Origin: Caulobacter sp. S45
GTDB lineage: Bacteria > Pseudomonadota > Alphaproteobacteria > Caulobacterales > Caulobacteraceae
Length of the DNA: 64,000 nucleotides
Assembly: GCF_009765965.1 (NCBI RefSeq)
Contig: NZ_LMUL01000014.1
Coordinates: 1 to 64,000, forward strand
Direction of reading: 5' to 3'
A model generated the notes under the pieces. The model was not told the DNA's origin and made no database searches. It worked only from the letters and a program-made list of their open reading frames with translations. Shown in pieces: positions 32,660 through 42,891 of this stretch (the first letter of the stretch is position 1; the number at the start of each line of letters is the position of its first letter). The position numbers were made by a program, and so were the translations under genes.

Positions 32660-33909
32660 CACCGCCAAGAAGAAACGCCCTGGTCCTGGCCGTCGGGGTA
32701 GGCTTCGTCGCTGTAGGCGTCGTGGGCTATCAGTTCGGCGTGCACCAGGCCTCGCCGTCGCCCGCATCGAGCCCCATGGCCTCGAGCTCGCCCAAGGACA
32801 AGCCGCTCTACTGGTTCGATCCGATGCAGCCGGACCAGCATTTCGCCCATCCCGGCAAATCCCCGTTCATGGACATGCAACTCGTGCCCAAGATGGCGGA
32901 CGACGCGGCCCAGGGGGCGGGCGCGACGCCCGGCGTGAAGGTCGATCCTGCCTCGATCCAAAGCCTCGGTATCCGTACCGCCGCAGCGACACGCGGAATG
33001 CTGCCAAGTGCTGTGACCGCGACCGGGACGGTCGATTTCAACGAACGCAACGTCGCCATCGTCCAACCGCGCGCCGCCGGGTTCGTGCAACGGGTGTATG
33101 GCCGCGCGCCCGGCGACATCGTTCGCGCGGGGGCGCCGATCGCCGATCTGCTGGTCCCCGAGTGGAGCGGCGCCCAGGACGAGTTCCTGGCCGTCCAAAA
33201 GACCGGCGACGCCAGCCTGATCGCGGCGGCGCGAGGTCGGCTTCGATTGCTCGGCATGTCCGACGAGCTGATCCACAGCGTCGAGAGCGGTCACCGGCCC
33301 CGCTCCACCATCACGGTCTCGACCCCGGTCGGTGGCGTCATCCAGAAGCTGGATGTCCGCGCGGGCATGACCGTGTCGATGGGTCAGAGCCTGGCCGAGG
33401 TGAACGGTCTGGCCTCGGTGTGGGTGACGGCCGCCGTGCCCGAGGCCCAGGCCGGTCAGGTGAGGGAAGGCCAGAAGGTCTCGGTCACGCTCACCGCCTA
33501 CCCCGGCCAGACCTTATCGGGGCGCATTCAAGCGGTGTTGCCGCAGGTGGCCGGCGACAGCCGAACCCTGCAGGCCCGCATCGAGCTTCCCAACCCCGGC
33601 GGCCGGCTGCGGCCGGGCATGTTCGCCACCGTCGGGTTCAGCGGCGACAGCCGACCCGCGCTTCTCGTTCCCTCCGAGGCGATCATCACCACCGGACGGC
33701 GGACGCTGATAATGCTCGCCCGGGCCAACGGCCATTATCAGCCGGCCGAGATCAGCGTCGGGCGTGAGGCTGGCGGCCAGACCGAAGTGCTCGCCGGCCT
33801 GAGGGAGGGCGAACGCGTCGTGATCTCCGGCCAGTTCCTGCTCGATTCCGAGGCCAGCCTTTCGGCCTTGCCTGTCCGGTCCCTGGTTCAGGCGGAGGGC
33901 GCCCGATGA
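32656..33909 (+). CDS. cusB: Periplasmic adaptor of a copper/silver RND pump (CusB-like)
   Basis: A 417-residue membrane-fusion protein. An N-terminal membrane anchor is followed by a CusB-type heavy-metal-binding segment at about 53-80 (YWFDPMQP ... [14 protein letters not shown]), rich in Met as in E. coli CusB. The alpha-hairpin, lipoyl and beta-barrel domains follow. The Met-rich segment points to Cu(I)/Ag(I) rather than Co/Zn/Cd. It overlaps both pump partners by 4 bp, as expected for a fixed-ratio complex. Confidence 0.9.
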   Translation: MTPPRRNALVLAVGVGFVAVGVVGYQFGVHQASPSPASSPMASSSPKDKPLYWFDPMQPDQHFAHPGKSPFMDMQLVPKMADDAAQGAGATPGVKVDPASIQSLGIRTAAATRGMLPSAVTATGTVDFNERNVAIVQPRAAGFVQRVYGRAPGDIVRAGAPIADLLVPEWSGAQDEFLAVQKTGDASLIAAARGRLRLLGMSDELIHSVESGHRPRSTITVSTPVGGVIQKLDVRAGMTVSMGQSLAEVNGLASVWVTAAVPEAQAGQVREGQKVSVTLTAYPGQTLSGRIQAVLPQVAGDSRTLQARIELPNPGGRLRPGMFATVGFSGDSRPALLVPSEAIITTGRRTLIMLARANGHYQPAEISVGREAGGQTEVLAGLREGERVVISGQFLLDSEASLSALPVRSLVQAEGAR

Positions 33910-36900
33910 TCGCCAAGCTCATCCGTTGGTCGGTCGCCAACCGCTTCTTCGTGATCCTCGGCGCGCTCGTGCTGCTGGCCGCGGGCGTGCTCGCCCTGAA
34001 ATCCACCGCCGTCGACGCGCTGCCCGATCTTTCCGACACCCAGGTGATCATCCGCACGCCCTATCCTGGCCAAGCCCCGCGGATTGTGGAGGATCAGGTC
34101 ACCTATCCGCTGACCACCACCATGCTGTCGGTGCCGGGCGCGCAAACGGTGCGTGGCTATTCCTTCTTCGGCGACAGCTACGTCTACATCATCTTCAAGG
34201 AGGGGACCGACCTCTACTGGGCCCGCTCCCGGGTGCTGGAATACCTGTCCCAGGCGCGCCTGCCGGAAACCGCGCATCCGGCGTTGGGGCCGGATGCGAC
34301 CGGCGTCGGCTGGATCTACGAATACGCTCTGGTCGACCACACGGGACGTCACGACCTCAGCCAGCTTCGGACCTTGCAGGACTGGTTCCTGCGCTATGAG
34401 TTGAAGACCGTCCCCGGCGTCGCCGAAGTCGCCTCGATCGGCGGCATGGTGCGCGAGTATCAGGTGGTGCTCGATCCGGTGAAGCTGGCGGGGCTGGGCG
34501 TCACCCAGCAGCAGGTGGCCGCAGCCCTCAAGCAGGCCAACTCGGAAACCGGCGGTTCGGTGCTGGAGCTCGGCGAGGCCGAATACATGGTCCGTGCCGG
34601 CGGTTATCTGAAGACGCTGGACGACTTCCGCGCTGTTCCGGTGAAGATGGCCGTCGGCGGCGTACCGGTTCGTCTGGGCGATGTCGCCATGATCCAGATC
34701 GGACCCGAGATCCGCCAGGGCGTGGCGGAGTTAAACGGCCAGGGCGAGGTCGCCGGCGGCGTCATCATCCTTCGCTCAGGTGAGAACGCCCGCGCGACGC
34801 TGGCGGCGGTCAAGACCAAGCTTCAGGCCTTGAAGGCGAGCCTGCCCCCCGGCGTCGAGATCGTCCCGACCTATGACCGCTCCGGCCTGATCGACCGCGC
34901 CGTCGATAACCTGACCGAGAAATTGATCGAGGAGTTCATCGTCGTGGCGCTGGTCTGCGCCCTGTTCCTTTGGCACGTCCGCTCGGCGCTGGTGGCCATC
35001 ATCACCCTGCCGCTCGGGGTGCTCACGGCGCTTATCGTCATGCATCTGCAGGGCGTCAGCGCCAACATCATGTCGCTCGGCGGCGTCGCCATCGCCATCG
35101 GCGCCATGGTCGACGCGGCGGTGGTGATGATCGAGAACGCCCACAAGCGGCTCGAACACTGGGATCACGATCATCCCGGCGAACGCTTGGTTGGCGACGC
35201 TCGCTGGCAAGTCGTCACCGAAGCGGCCGTCGAGGTCGGACCTGCGCTGTTCTTCAGCCTACTGATCATCACCCTTTCGTTCATCCCCATCTTCACCTTG
35301 CAGGCGCAGGAAGGGCGGCTGTTCCGGCCGCTGGCGCTGACCAAGACCTACGCCATGGCCGGCGCCGCGCTTCTCTCGGTGACGCTGATCCCGGTGCTGA
35401 TGGGCTATCTGATCCGGGGGCGTATTCCCTCGGAGCGGGCCAACCCGATCAACCGGGCCCTGACCGCGATCTATCGACCGGCGCTGGATTGGGTGATGCG
35501 TCGGCCGCGCGCCACCCTGCTGATCGCAGCCCTGGTGTTCGCCACCACGGCCTGGCCGGCGACGCATCTGGGCGGCGAGTTCATGCCGCCCCTGGACGAG
35601 GGAGACCTGCTCTACATGCCCTCGGCCCTGCCGGGACTGTCGATCGGCAAGGCCTCGGAGCTGCTTCAGCAGTCCGACCGCCTGATCAAGACCGTGCCGG
35701 AGGTCGAGAGCGTGTTCGGCAAGGCCGGACGGGCCGAGACCGCCACCGATCCGGCCCCGCTGGAGATGTTCGAGACGGTGGTCCGGTTCAAGCCGCGCGC
35801 CCAATGGCGCCCTGGCATGACCATGGACAAGCTCACCGCCCAACTCGACCAGGCGGTCCGCGTGCCTGGGGTGACCAACGTCTGGGTCCCGCCGATCCGC
35901 AACCGGATCGACATGCTGGCCACCGGCATCAAGAGCCCGATCGGCGTGAAGGTCGCGGGCTCCGATCTGGGTGAGATCGACCGCATCGCCCAGGCGGTCG
36001 CCGCCGCGGCGAAAAACGTCCCTGGCGTCACCTCGGCGCTCGCCGACCGGCTCAGCGGCGGCCGCTATATCGACGCCAATATCGACCGGGCTGCGGCGGC
36101 GCGCTACGGCCTCAACATCGCCGACGTGCAGAGCACCATCTCGGGCGCGGTCGGGGGTGAGGAGATCGGCCAGACGGTCGAGGGGCTCGCCCGCTTCCCG
36201 ATCAATTTGCGCTATCCGAGGGAGCTTCGCGACAGCCTGGAGGGCCTGCGCAACCTGCCGATCCTGACGCCCTCGGGTCAGCAGATCATCTTGGGAACCG
36301 TCGCCGACCTCAAGATCACCGACGGCCCACCCATGTTGAAGAGCGAGGACGGCCGGCCTTCGACCTGGGTCTATATCGACGTGCACGGACGCGACCTGGT
36401 CTCGGTCGTCTCCGATCTGCGGCGCGCCGTTGGCAAGGACGTCCATCTCTCGCCGGGCGTAAGTCTCAGCTACTCGGGCCAGTTCGAATACCTGCAGCAC
36501 GCGGTCGCCCGGCTGAAGATCGTCGTCCCAGCGACCCTGCTGATCATCTTCATCCTGCTTTACGTCACCTTCGGGCGGTTCGACGAAGCCGCACTGATCA
36601 TGGCGACCCTGCCATTCGCCCTGACCGGTGGGTTCTGGATCCTCTACCTGCTCGGGTTCCACCAATCGGTCGCCACCGGCGTGGGCTTCATCGCGCTCGC
36701 CGGGGTCTCCGCCGAGTTCGGTGTGGTGATGCTGATCTACCTGAAGGCCGCGCTCGCCGCGTATGGGCCTTCCCCTTCAGCCGATCTAGTGGAAGCCGCC
36801 GTTCGCGAGGGGGCCCTGCTGCGGGTGCGGCCCAAGGCTATGACGGTCGCCGTGATCCTGGCCGGCCTGTTCCCGATCCTGGTCGGGCATGGGACCGGTT

Positions 36901-37034
36901 CCGAGGTCATGAGCCGCATCGCCGCCCCGATGATCGGCGGCATGATCACCGCCCCGCTGCTGTCGATGCTGGTCGTGCCCGCAGGCTACCTGCTTTTGCG
37001 GCGTCGCCGCGCCATGTGGTCGGGAGGGAGTTGA
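33906..37034 (+). CDS. cusA: Heavy-metal RND efflux pump inner-membrane protein (CusA-like)
   Basis: A 1042-residue RND transporter of the heavy-metal (HME) class, normal length. The transmembrane-4 proton-relay signature reads [23 protein letters not shown], and the periplasmic loops contain the usual [13 protein letters not shown] and [19 protein letters not shown] segments of CusA/SilA/CzcA. It drives metal export across both membranes using proton influx. The CusB-type adaptor next to it favours copper or silver. It is the last gene of the coupled operon. Confidence 0.92.
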   Translation: MIAKLIRWSVANRFFVILGALVLLAAGVLALKSTAVDALPDLSDTQVIIRTPYPGQAPRIVEDQVTYPLTTTMLSVPGAQTVRGYSFFGDSYVYIIFKEGTDLYWARSRVLEYLSQARLPETAHPALGPDATGVGWIYEYALVDHTGRHDLSQLRTLQDWFLRYELKTVPGVAEVASIGGMVREYQVVLDPVKLAGLGVTQQQVAAALKQANSETGGSVLELGEAEYMVRAGGYLKTLDDFRAVPVKMAVGGVPVRLGDVAMIQIGPEIRQGVAELNGQGEVAGGVIILRSGENARATLAAVKTKLQALKASLPPGVEIVPTYDRSGLIDRAVDNLTEKLIEEFIVVALVCALFLWHVRSALVAIITLPLGVLTALIVMHLQGVSANIMSLGGVAIAIGAMVDAAVVMIENAHKRLEHWDHDHPGERLVGDARWQVVTEAAVEVGPALFFSLLIITLSFIPIFTLQAQEGRLFRPLALTKTYAMAGAALLSVTLIPVLMGYLIRGRIPSERANPINRALTAIYRPALDWVMRRPRATLLIAALVFATTAWPATHLGGEFMPPLDEGDLLYMPSALPGLSIGKASELLQQSDRLIKTVPEVESVFGKAGRAETATDPAPLEMFETVVRFKPRAQWRPGMTMDKLTAQLDQAVRVPGVTNVWVPPIRNRIDMLATGIKSPIGVKVAGSDLGEIDRIAQAVAAAAKNVPGVTSALADRLSGGRYIDANIDRAAAARYGLNIADVQSTISGAVGGEEIGQTVEGLARFPINLRYPRELRDSLEGLRNLPILTPSGQQIILGTVADLKITDGPPMLKSEDGRPSTWVYIDVHGRDLVSVVSDLRRAVGKDVHLSPGVSLSYSGQFEYLQHAVARLKIVVPATLLIIFILLYVTFGRFDEAALIMATLPFALTGGFWILYLLGFHQSVATGVGFIALAGVSAEFGVVMLIYLKAALAAYGPSPSADLVEAAVREGALLRVRPKAMTVAVILAGLFPILVGHGTGSEVMSRIAAPMIGGMITAPLLSMLVVPAGYLLLRRRRAMWSGGS

Positions 37035-37205
37035 CGCAATGGATCGCACAAATGCTCGAGGAGCGACCACTTGCCGAGGAGGCGCGTCCCACCGGCCCTG
37101 GTCTTCGGCGCGATACCTCGTCGCAAAGGACTCACATGGCGGCTGCCCACGGTTGAAGTCGCCACGAAGTGGAATACAAGCCGCACGGTTTCTGGGGCGG
37201 GCGAC

Positions 37206-37598
37206 GTGAAAAAATTCGAATATTTGAATCTAACCATGGTCCTGGCCGTGGCGGGAGCGGTGTCGGGATGCGACCGCCACAAGGATCAAGGCTGGGAAGC
37301 CTCCACAGGCCCGGCCCGGGTATGCGTCGATCAACAGGGCAAGCGGGTGTCCGAAGATTGATGCGGTACGACGCGGCCGGTCGGCGGTGGGGTCAGCCCC
37401 TTCCTTTGGTATTATCTCGGATCGCTCAACCGCGGAGGATATGCCCCGGGCTATGGCGGCTTAGTGGGCGGCGGGTCATATCAACCTCGGCCTGGGGTCG
37501 CTTATGGGACCCTGCCGCCTAGCGGGATCACCCGGGGTGGCTTCGGTGGGACCGCGAGAAGCTTCGGGGGCTTTGGCGGCTTTGGCGCCGGAGAATAG
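37206..37598 (+). pseudogene. YgiB-like lipoprotein gene interrupted by an in-frame TGA
   Basis: A GTG at 37206 opens a frame that encodes a signal peptide with a lipobox (AVSGC, then DRHKDQ) and an ACVD-type Cys region, and stops at TGA 37359-37361. The same frame continues without shift to a TAG at 37596. It gives a Gly/Tyr/Phe-rich C-terminus with ITRGGFGG, which matches the VTRGGFG tail of E. coli YgiB (DUF1190). The codon lost lies just before a conserved-looking Cys. A YgiC-like gene starts 3 bp later, the known ygiB-ygiC order. A nonsense mutation or a sequencing error both fit; read-through is less likely. Confidence 0.75.
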
Positions 37599-37600
37599 GG

Positions 37601-38737
37601 GTGCAGCGCAGAACGCTCAGCCCGCGTGCGGATTGGCAAGGCAAGGTCGAGGCTCTGGGCCTCATCTGGCACACGGCGGCGGGCGCGCCCTACTGGAACG
37701 AGAGCGCCTGCTACGTCTTCACGCCCGCCGAGATCGAGGCGATCGAGACCGCGACGCGTGACCTGTATCTCATGTTCCTGAACGCCGGCGAGCACATCGT
37801 CGCCAACCGGCTCTTCGCACAGTTCGGCATACCCGGTTGGTGTGAGCCTCTGATCATCGAGGCTTGGCAGGCCGAGCCGCCAGCGCTCAACTATGGTCGC
37901 TTCGACCTGGGCTTCGACGGACGTGGCCCTCCAAAGCTGTTCGAGTTCAACTGCGATACGCCCACCTCCTTGCTGGAGGCCGCAGTGGTGCAGTGGGCCT
38001 GGAAGGAAGAGTGCTTTCCGACCCACGAGCAGTTCAACAGCCTGCACGATAGCCTCGTCGCCAAATGGAGCGATATCGGGCCCTATCTGGCTGGCGATCT
38101 TGTCCATTTCGCCCACGCCCAGGAGAGCACGGGCGAGGACGCCGTTACGACCGCCTATCTCCTCGACACGGCGCGGGAAGCTGGACTGGCCGGGGAGGTC
38201 TTGCTGGCCTCGGACATCGGCTGGGCGGCCGGCAAATTTTATGACCTGCAAGAGCGCGAGATCCGCACTCTGTATCACCTCTATCCTTGGGAGTGGCTGG
38301 TTAGCGAGTCGTTCGGACGCAACCTGATCGAGAACCAGGGCCGCACGGTTTGGATTGAGCCGATCTGGAAAATGATATGGAGCAACAAGGCGATCTTGCC
38401 GATTTTGTGGGATCTATATCCGGGGCATCCCAATCTCCTGTGGGCGTCGAGGAATGCGCCCGCTTCCGATAGCTATGTTCGAAAGCCGGTCTTGGCGCGT
38501 GAAGGCGCCAATATCCACGTCGTAAAGGCTGGCCGTGAGATCGCCCGCACGGACGGCGCATACGGTGAGGGAAGGGTCATCTATCAAGGCCTGTTCGACC
38601 TTCCCGATTTTGGCGGCGTACGACCGATTATCGGGAGTTGGAGCGTCGACGGCGAGCCAGCTGGCCTGGGTGTTCGAGAGGATGGTCTGATCACAGGCAA
38701 CCTCTCGCGGTTTGCGCCGCACGTGATCGAGGCGTGA
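37601..38737 (+). CDS. ygiC: Glutathionylspermidine synthase-like ATP-grasp protein (YgiC/YjfC family)
   Basis: A 378-residue protein of the C-terminal synthetase domain family of glutathionylspermidine synthase, at the usual length for YgiC/YjfC. Typical segments are FDLGFDGRGPPKLFEFNCDTPTSLLEAA and YVRKPVLAREGANI, with ATP/Mg ligands in the FEFNCDTP and ENQGR regions. It starts with GTG 3 bp after the broken YgiB-like frame. Members are predicted to form an amide bond between a peptide and an amine or peptide; the real substrates are unknown. Confidence 0.87.
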   Translation: MQRRTLSPRADWQGKVEALGLIWHTAAGAPYWNESACYVFTPAEIEAIETATRDLYLMFLNAGEHIVANRLFAQFGIPGWCEPLIIEAWQAEPPALNYGRFDLGFDGRGPPKLFEFNCDTPTSLLEAAVVQWAWKEECFPTHEQFNSLHDSLVAKWSDIGPYLAGDLVHFAHAQESTGEDAVTTAYLLDTAREAGLAGEVLLASDIGWAAGKFYDLQEREIRTLYHLYPWEWLVSESFGRNLIENQGRTVWIEPIWKMIWSNKAILPILWDLYPGHPNLLWASRNAPASDSYVRKPVLAREGANIHVVKAGREIARTDGAYGEGRVIYQGLFDLPDFGGVRPIIGSWSVDGEPAGLGVREDGLITGNLSRFAPHVIEA

Positions 38738-38898
38738 AGAAGCCTGTCCGCTGAGCGGTGGACGCATGGGGCAACTTTATCGTGGGCGGCTACCCCGCTG
38801 CGATTGGGAACGTGGCGAATTCCATGTTCGAAGAGAAGTGTCAGGCTAACGTGACGGGGTCGCGGAAGCATAGTTGGGGCGGTTTCAGTTGATTGAGC

Positions 38899-40635
38899 CT
38901 AGCCGAAGGTGAAGGCGAAGGCCTGAATGCCCGAATCCATGAACTCGATCTCGAACGTCCGGTCGCGGACACCGTCGTGCTGACGGACGAGTTGGAACAG
39001 ACGTTGCTGTGCGACCACACCCATCCCCTTAGCGTCGACGTCGACACCGTGGTCGGCGCCCGGCGGCTGGCCGTCCAGCCGGATGCGGAACCGCACGGGC
39101 TTGCCGTCGGTGGAAGGGCCGAGCACTAGGTGGAGATCGCGGGCGTGGAACCGGTAGACGATCCGGCCGCCGGGCCCTTGTGGAACCGCGTGCTCAGGTC
39201 CGACGGTCCAGTCGCCGGCCAGCGCCCATTGATTCAGCGTCAGGGGCGAAGGCGGCGAATAGACATGACGCTCGTCCCGAACCATGCCGCCGGGACTGGC
39301 GAAGCCTCGACCGCGGGCATAGCCGATATAGGTCTCCGGCGTGATCGTCCTGTTCCCGCTCGCCGCCGCGGCCGCGCCTTGGCCCTGGACCTGGACGACG
39401 CCGCCGGCCACGTGAGCAGCGCCGTTCTCGGCCAGCAGCCGCTGGATGATCCTTTCCGACTGGGCGTAGCCGCCCTCGCCGAGGTGATGGGCGCGGATGC
39501 GGCCCTGGCCGTCGATGAAGTAGTGGGCCGGCCACCATTCGTTGTTGAACGCCCGCCAGACGGTGTGGTCGTTGTCGATCGCGACCGGATAGGTCACGCC
39601 CAGGTCGTGGACGGCGCGGCGGACGTTGGCGATATCCTTCTCGAAGGCGAACTCCGGCGTATGGACGCCGATGACGACCAGGCCCTGGTCCTTGTACTTG
39701 TCCGCCCAGGCCCGGATATAGGGCAGCGATCTCAGGCAGTTGATGCAGGAATAGGTCCAGAAATCGACCACCACCACCTTGCCACGCAGGCTCTGCGCGG
39801 TCAGCGGCGGCGAGTTCAGCCATTGGACCGCGCCGCTTAAAGGGGCCATGACACCTTCCACCGGCAGCGGTCCGGGCGGTAGGGCGTCGGCAGCGCCCCG
39901 CACCCGACCGACGTGGAATCTATCGAGCAGACCCTGTTCGATACTGGCGGTGCTAGCCGTTGACAGCCGGCTGAGCAGGCCGGTGTCCAGGCCAAGCCCG
40001 ATCGCCACGACCCCGGCGATGACCGCCGCCCCCAGCACCCGGCGGATCCACTCGCCGGCCTTGAGCGAGCGTTTCATCCCGGCGAACCCCCGCCCGCCGA
40101 CCAGCAGGGCCAGGGCCAGCGAGGACGCGGCGCCGGCGGCGTAGGCCAGCAGCAGCAACGAGGTCTGCACGCTGGCGCCCTTCAACGCTGCGCCGGTCAG
40201 CAAGAGGCCCAGGATCGGACCCGCGCAGGGCGCCCACAGCAGGCCCGTTGCGATCCCGAGCAGGAAGGAGGTGGCGAAGGTGCCGTCCGACCCGCCCCCT
40301 GGCGTCGCCGCCTCGGACAGGCGCGCGCCCATGGCGACCAGCGGGCGTGTGGCCCGATCCGCAAGGGAGGGGAACAGCAGCAGCAAGCCGAACAGGGCCA
40401 GGATCGCCATCGCCGCGATCCGACCCAGGCCATTCGCCTGCACCACCCAGCCGCCCCCGACGGCGGCGAACGTGGCCACCCCGGCGAAGGTCAGCGCCAT
40501 GCCCAACAACAACGGCAGGCCGTTGCGCACGAACGGCTGATCGGCGCGGGCGAACACGAACGGCAGGACCGGCAGGATGCACGGACTGACGATGGTGAAG
40601 GCGCCGCCGAGGTAGGAGAAAACGAAGAGGAGCAT
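38899..40635 (-). CDS. DipZ-like thiol-disulfide membrane protein (CcdA plus thioredoxin domain)
   Basis: A 578-residue fusion. The N-terminal 230 residues contain six or more membrane helices of the CcdA/DsbD type (SPCILPVLPFVFA, WAPCAGPILGLLL, each with the redox Cys). A TlpA-like thioredoxin domain follows with the active site WTYSCINCLR. A C-terminal beta-rich domain of about 150 residues is typical of mycobacterial DipZ. It would carry reducing power from the cytoplasm to extracytoplasmic proteins. Proximity to the copper pump and the redox-active periplasmic genes may reflect thiol protection, which is inference. Confidence 0.88.
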   Translation of the reverse strand: MLLFVFSYLGGAFTIVSPCILPVLPFVFARADQPFVRNGLPLLLGMALTFAGVATFAAVGGGWVVQANGLGRIAAMAILALFGLLLLFPSLADRATRPLVAMGARLSEAATPGGGSDGTFATSFLLGIATGLLWAPCAGPILGLLLTGAALKGASVQTSLLLLAYAAGAASSLALALLVGGRGFAGMKRSLKAGEWIRRVLGAAVIAGVVAIGLGLDTGLLSRLSTASTASIEQGLLDRFHVGRVRGAADALPPGPLPVEGVMAPLSGAVQWLNSPPLTAQSLRGKVVVVDFWTYSCINCLRSLPYIRAWADKYKDQGLVVIGVHTPEFAFEKDIANVRRAVHDLGVTYPVAIDNDHTVWRAFNNEWWPAHYFIDGQGRIRAHHLGEGGYAQSERIIQRLLAENGAAHVAGGVVQVQGQGAAAAASGNRTITPETYIGYARGRGFASPGGMVRDERHVYSPPSPLTLNQWALAGDWTVGPEHAVPQGPGGRIVYRFHARDLHLVLGPSTDGKPVRFRIRLDGQPPGADHGVDVDAKGMGVVAQQRLFQLVRQHDGVRDRTFEIEFMDSGIQAFAFTFG

Positions 40636-40690
40636 GGAGCTTAATTCGCCGCCAGGGCGGAATGGTTACGGCGGCGAGAGGCGCGCCGCC

Positions 40691-41905
40691 CTACTTGGGC
40701 GTCACGCGAAACAGTCCGCCGTGTCTGGAATCCTCAAGTATCCACAGCGCACCGTCCGGCCCCACCTCCACGTCGCGGATGCGGTGGTCGAGGCTCCAGC
40801 GTTCGGCCGGCTTCGCCGTGGCGCCGTTGATGACGATGCGGGTGAGCGACATGCTGGCAAGGCCGCCAACCAGGATCGAGCCGTTCCATTGCGGGAACAT
40901 CTTGCCCTTGTAGAAGATGAAGTTCCCAGGGGCGATAACCGGGGTCCAGTAAAGGAGCGGCTTAGCAAGATCCGGCCGAGTATCCGGGCTGGGGATCGGC
41001 ACGCCGTCATAGTTGGTCGCGTAGGATACGAGCGGCCATCCATAGTTCTTGCCCGGCTCGATCAGGTTGAGTTCGTCGCCGCCCTTGGGGCCGTGCTCGA
41101 TTTCCCACAGCCGGCCGTCGGGCGCGAAGGCCAGGCCGTAGGGCGTGCGGTGGCCCGTCGTCCAGGTTTCCGCCGGCGTCAGGTTCGGCCCGGGGAAGGT
41201 GTAGGTCCTGATCACCGGCGCGGTCTTGGCCAGTTCAGTGTCCTTTGGCGGATCGATCACCGGCACGGTGGCCGCGCCGACCTTGCCGGCCTGCGGATTG
41301 CCAGGGGCCGGCTTGCCGTCGAGCGTCAGCCTCAGGATTTTCCCCAAGGGCTGGTTGGGGTCCTGGGCAGGGGTCATGCGCTGGCGGTCGCCGACCGTCA
41401 GGAACAGATATTTGCCGTCGGGCGAGAAGGCGATCTGGGCGCCGAACTGTCCGCCTTCGCCGCGCTCGCCGTCGCGCCAGATCACCTTGAGGTCGTCCAG
41501 ACTCGCCGCGCCCTGGCTGAGCGATAGCTTAGCCCGGGCCAGCGCCAGGCTGGAGCCCCCGTCGCCCGGCTCCGAATAGGTCAGGTAGACATAGTGGTCG
41601 GTGGTGTAATGGGGCGACAGGAAGACGCCGAGCATGCCGCCCTGTCCCTTGGACAGCACGGCCGGAACATTGGCGACCGGGGTCCTGGCGCCGTCCTGGG
41701 TCACCACCCAGATCGGGCCGACCTTCTCGGTGATCAGCATGCGCCCGTCAGGCAGGAAGGCCAGGCGCCAGGGCAGGTTGAAGGTCGCCACTTGCGTCAT
41801 GACGAACGGAACTGTGGGGTCGGGCGCCTGTGTTCCAATATTGACCTGGGCCTGCGCGCCCGTCGCCGCTAGGACCGCAAGCGCGGCCGAATAGGCCATT
41901 TTCAT
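40691..41905 (-). CDS. PQQ-dependent sugar dehydrogenase (soluble aldose dehydrogenase type)
   Basis: A 404-residue precursor with a signal peptide (MKMAYSAALAVLAATGAQAQ). The six-bladed propeller shows the usual motifs: PWRLAFLPDGRMLITEK, GMLGVFLSPHY, HRTPYGLAFAPDGRLWEIEHGPKGGDELN, and NYGWPLVSY. These match the Asd/YliI group of glucose/sorbosone dehydrogenases, which oxidise aldoses in the periplasm with PQQ. It lies 55 bp upstream of the DipZ-like gene on the same strand. PQQ synthesis genes are not in the window. Confidence 0.88.
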   Translation of the reverse strand: MKMAYSAALAVLAATGAQAQVNIGTQAPDPTVPFVMTQVATFNLPWRLAFLPDGRMLITEKVGPIWVVTQDGARTPVANVPAVLSKGQGGMLGVFLSPHYTTDHYVYLTYSEPGDGGSSLALARAKLSLSQGAASLDDLKVIWRDGERGEGGQFGAQIAFSPDGKYLFLTVGDRQRMTPAQDPNQPLGKILRLTLDGKPAPGNPQAGKVGAATVPVIDPPKDTELAKTAPVIRTYTFPGPNLTPAETWTTGHRTPYGLAFAPDGRLWEIEHGPKGGDELNLIEPGKNYGWPLVSYATNYDGVPIPSPDTRPDLAKPLLYWTPVIAPGNFIFYKGKMFPQWNGSILVGGLASMSLTRIVINGATAKPAERWSLDHRIRDVEVGPDGALWILEDSRHGGLFRVTPK

Positions 41906-42100
41906 CGTCGATCTCGCTCGGATATCGGTTGACGGCTCTTCGGTAGCCCTTCGAGCGCCGATGCGGGAGGTTGATTTCCCCCTGCATCCTGAAGGCCAGC
42001 TACTTAGCCGCGGAGCTTAGGCAGCCGGACGCGGAAAGTCCACGGTTCGGTATGTGCAAAGGGTTACGGCGACTTTCCAGCGCCGGCCGATGGCGGCGGC

Positions 42101-42868
42101 TTAGCCCGCCGTCCAGCCGCCGTCGACGACCAGCGAACTTCCGGTCATCAGCGTGGACGCGTCCGAGGCCAGCAGCAGCAGCGCGCCGGTCAGTTCATCC
42201 ATGCGACCGAGCCGGCCGAGCTTGATCTTGCTGAACACCCAATCGCGTGTGGCGGGATCTTCCAGAAGCGGCCGCGTCAACGCGGTCTCGATCCAGGTCG
42301 GGCAGATCGTGTTGACGCGGATAGCGTGCGGCGCGAGCTCTATCGCCATGCATTTGGTCAAGCCCTCAAGGCCCCATTTCGAAGCGCTGTAAAGCGAACG
42401 TCCGCCCCCGCCGACCAAACCCATCTGCGAGGAGACGTTGATGATCGAGCCGGGCCTCTCGGCTTCCAGCAATCCCTTCGCCACCGCCTGCGCCACGAAC
42501 AAGGCAGCCTTCAGATTGAGGTCCAGCACCGCGTCATAGTCCTCTTCCGTCACTTCGACGATGGAGCGGATGCGGTTGGCGCCGGCGTTGTTGAGCAGGA
42601 TGTCGAACGGCCCACGCGCCTCGACCTCGCGGCGCACGGCGGCGAGGTCGGTCACGTCCAGCGTGAAGGCGTCCGCCGCAAACCCCGCCTCGCGGATGTC
42701 CCCGGCCAGGGCCTCCACCTCGCTGGATGTGCGGGCGCACAGGGTGACCGCCGCGCCCGCCTGGGCGAAGACCGATGCGGCGGCTGCGCCGATGCCGCGT
42801 CCCGCCCCGGTGACAAGCGCTCTTTTGCCGTTGAGTCGGAAGGACGGCAGGGGCGGGGTGAGGGTCAT
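42101..42868 (-). CDS. Short-chain dehydrogenase/reductase
   Basis: A 255-residue classical SDR: TGAGRGIG cofactor loop, NNAGAN, catalytic YSASK, and the MTGSSLVVDGGW end. The start at 42868 (MTLTPP) lies 23 bp after the DUF3089 gene, so they are likely co-transcribed; the longer open frame upstream is a shadow. It resembles gluconate 5-dehydrogenase-like SDRs. The substrate is unknown. Confidence 0.87.
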   Translation of the reverse strand: MTLTPPLPSFRLNGKRALVTGAGRGIGAAAASVFAQAGAAVTLCARTSSEVEALAGDIREAGFAADAFTLDVTDLAAVRREVEARGPFDILLNNAGANRIRSIVEVTEEDYDAVLDLNLKAALFVAQAVAKGLLEAERPGSIINVSSQMGLVGGGGRSLYSASKWGLEGLTKCMAIELAPHAIRVNTICPTWIETALTRPLLEDPATRDWVFSKIKLGRLGRMDELTGALLLLASDASTLMTGSSLVVDGGWTAG

Positions 42869-42891
42869 GACGGACGCCCTGGGATTGCCGG

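Noticed and set aside
32815-32910. CusB metal-binding segment lacking Cys as an odd variant
   Set aside because: E. coli CusB has the same Cys-free, Met-rich form, so this is the normal CusB pattern.
37071-37205. Longer start for the YgiB-like frame
   Set aside because: The extra residues are Arg-rich and precede a good signal peptide and lipobox, so the GTG at 37206 is the better start.
37359-37361. TGA as a selenocysteine codon
   Set aside because: It is followed by a Cys codon, which is suggestive, but YgiB-type proteins are not known selenoproteins and no SECIS-like hairpin was seen right after it.
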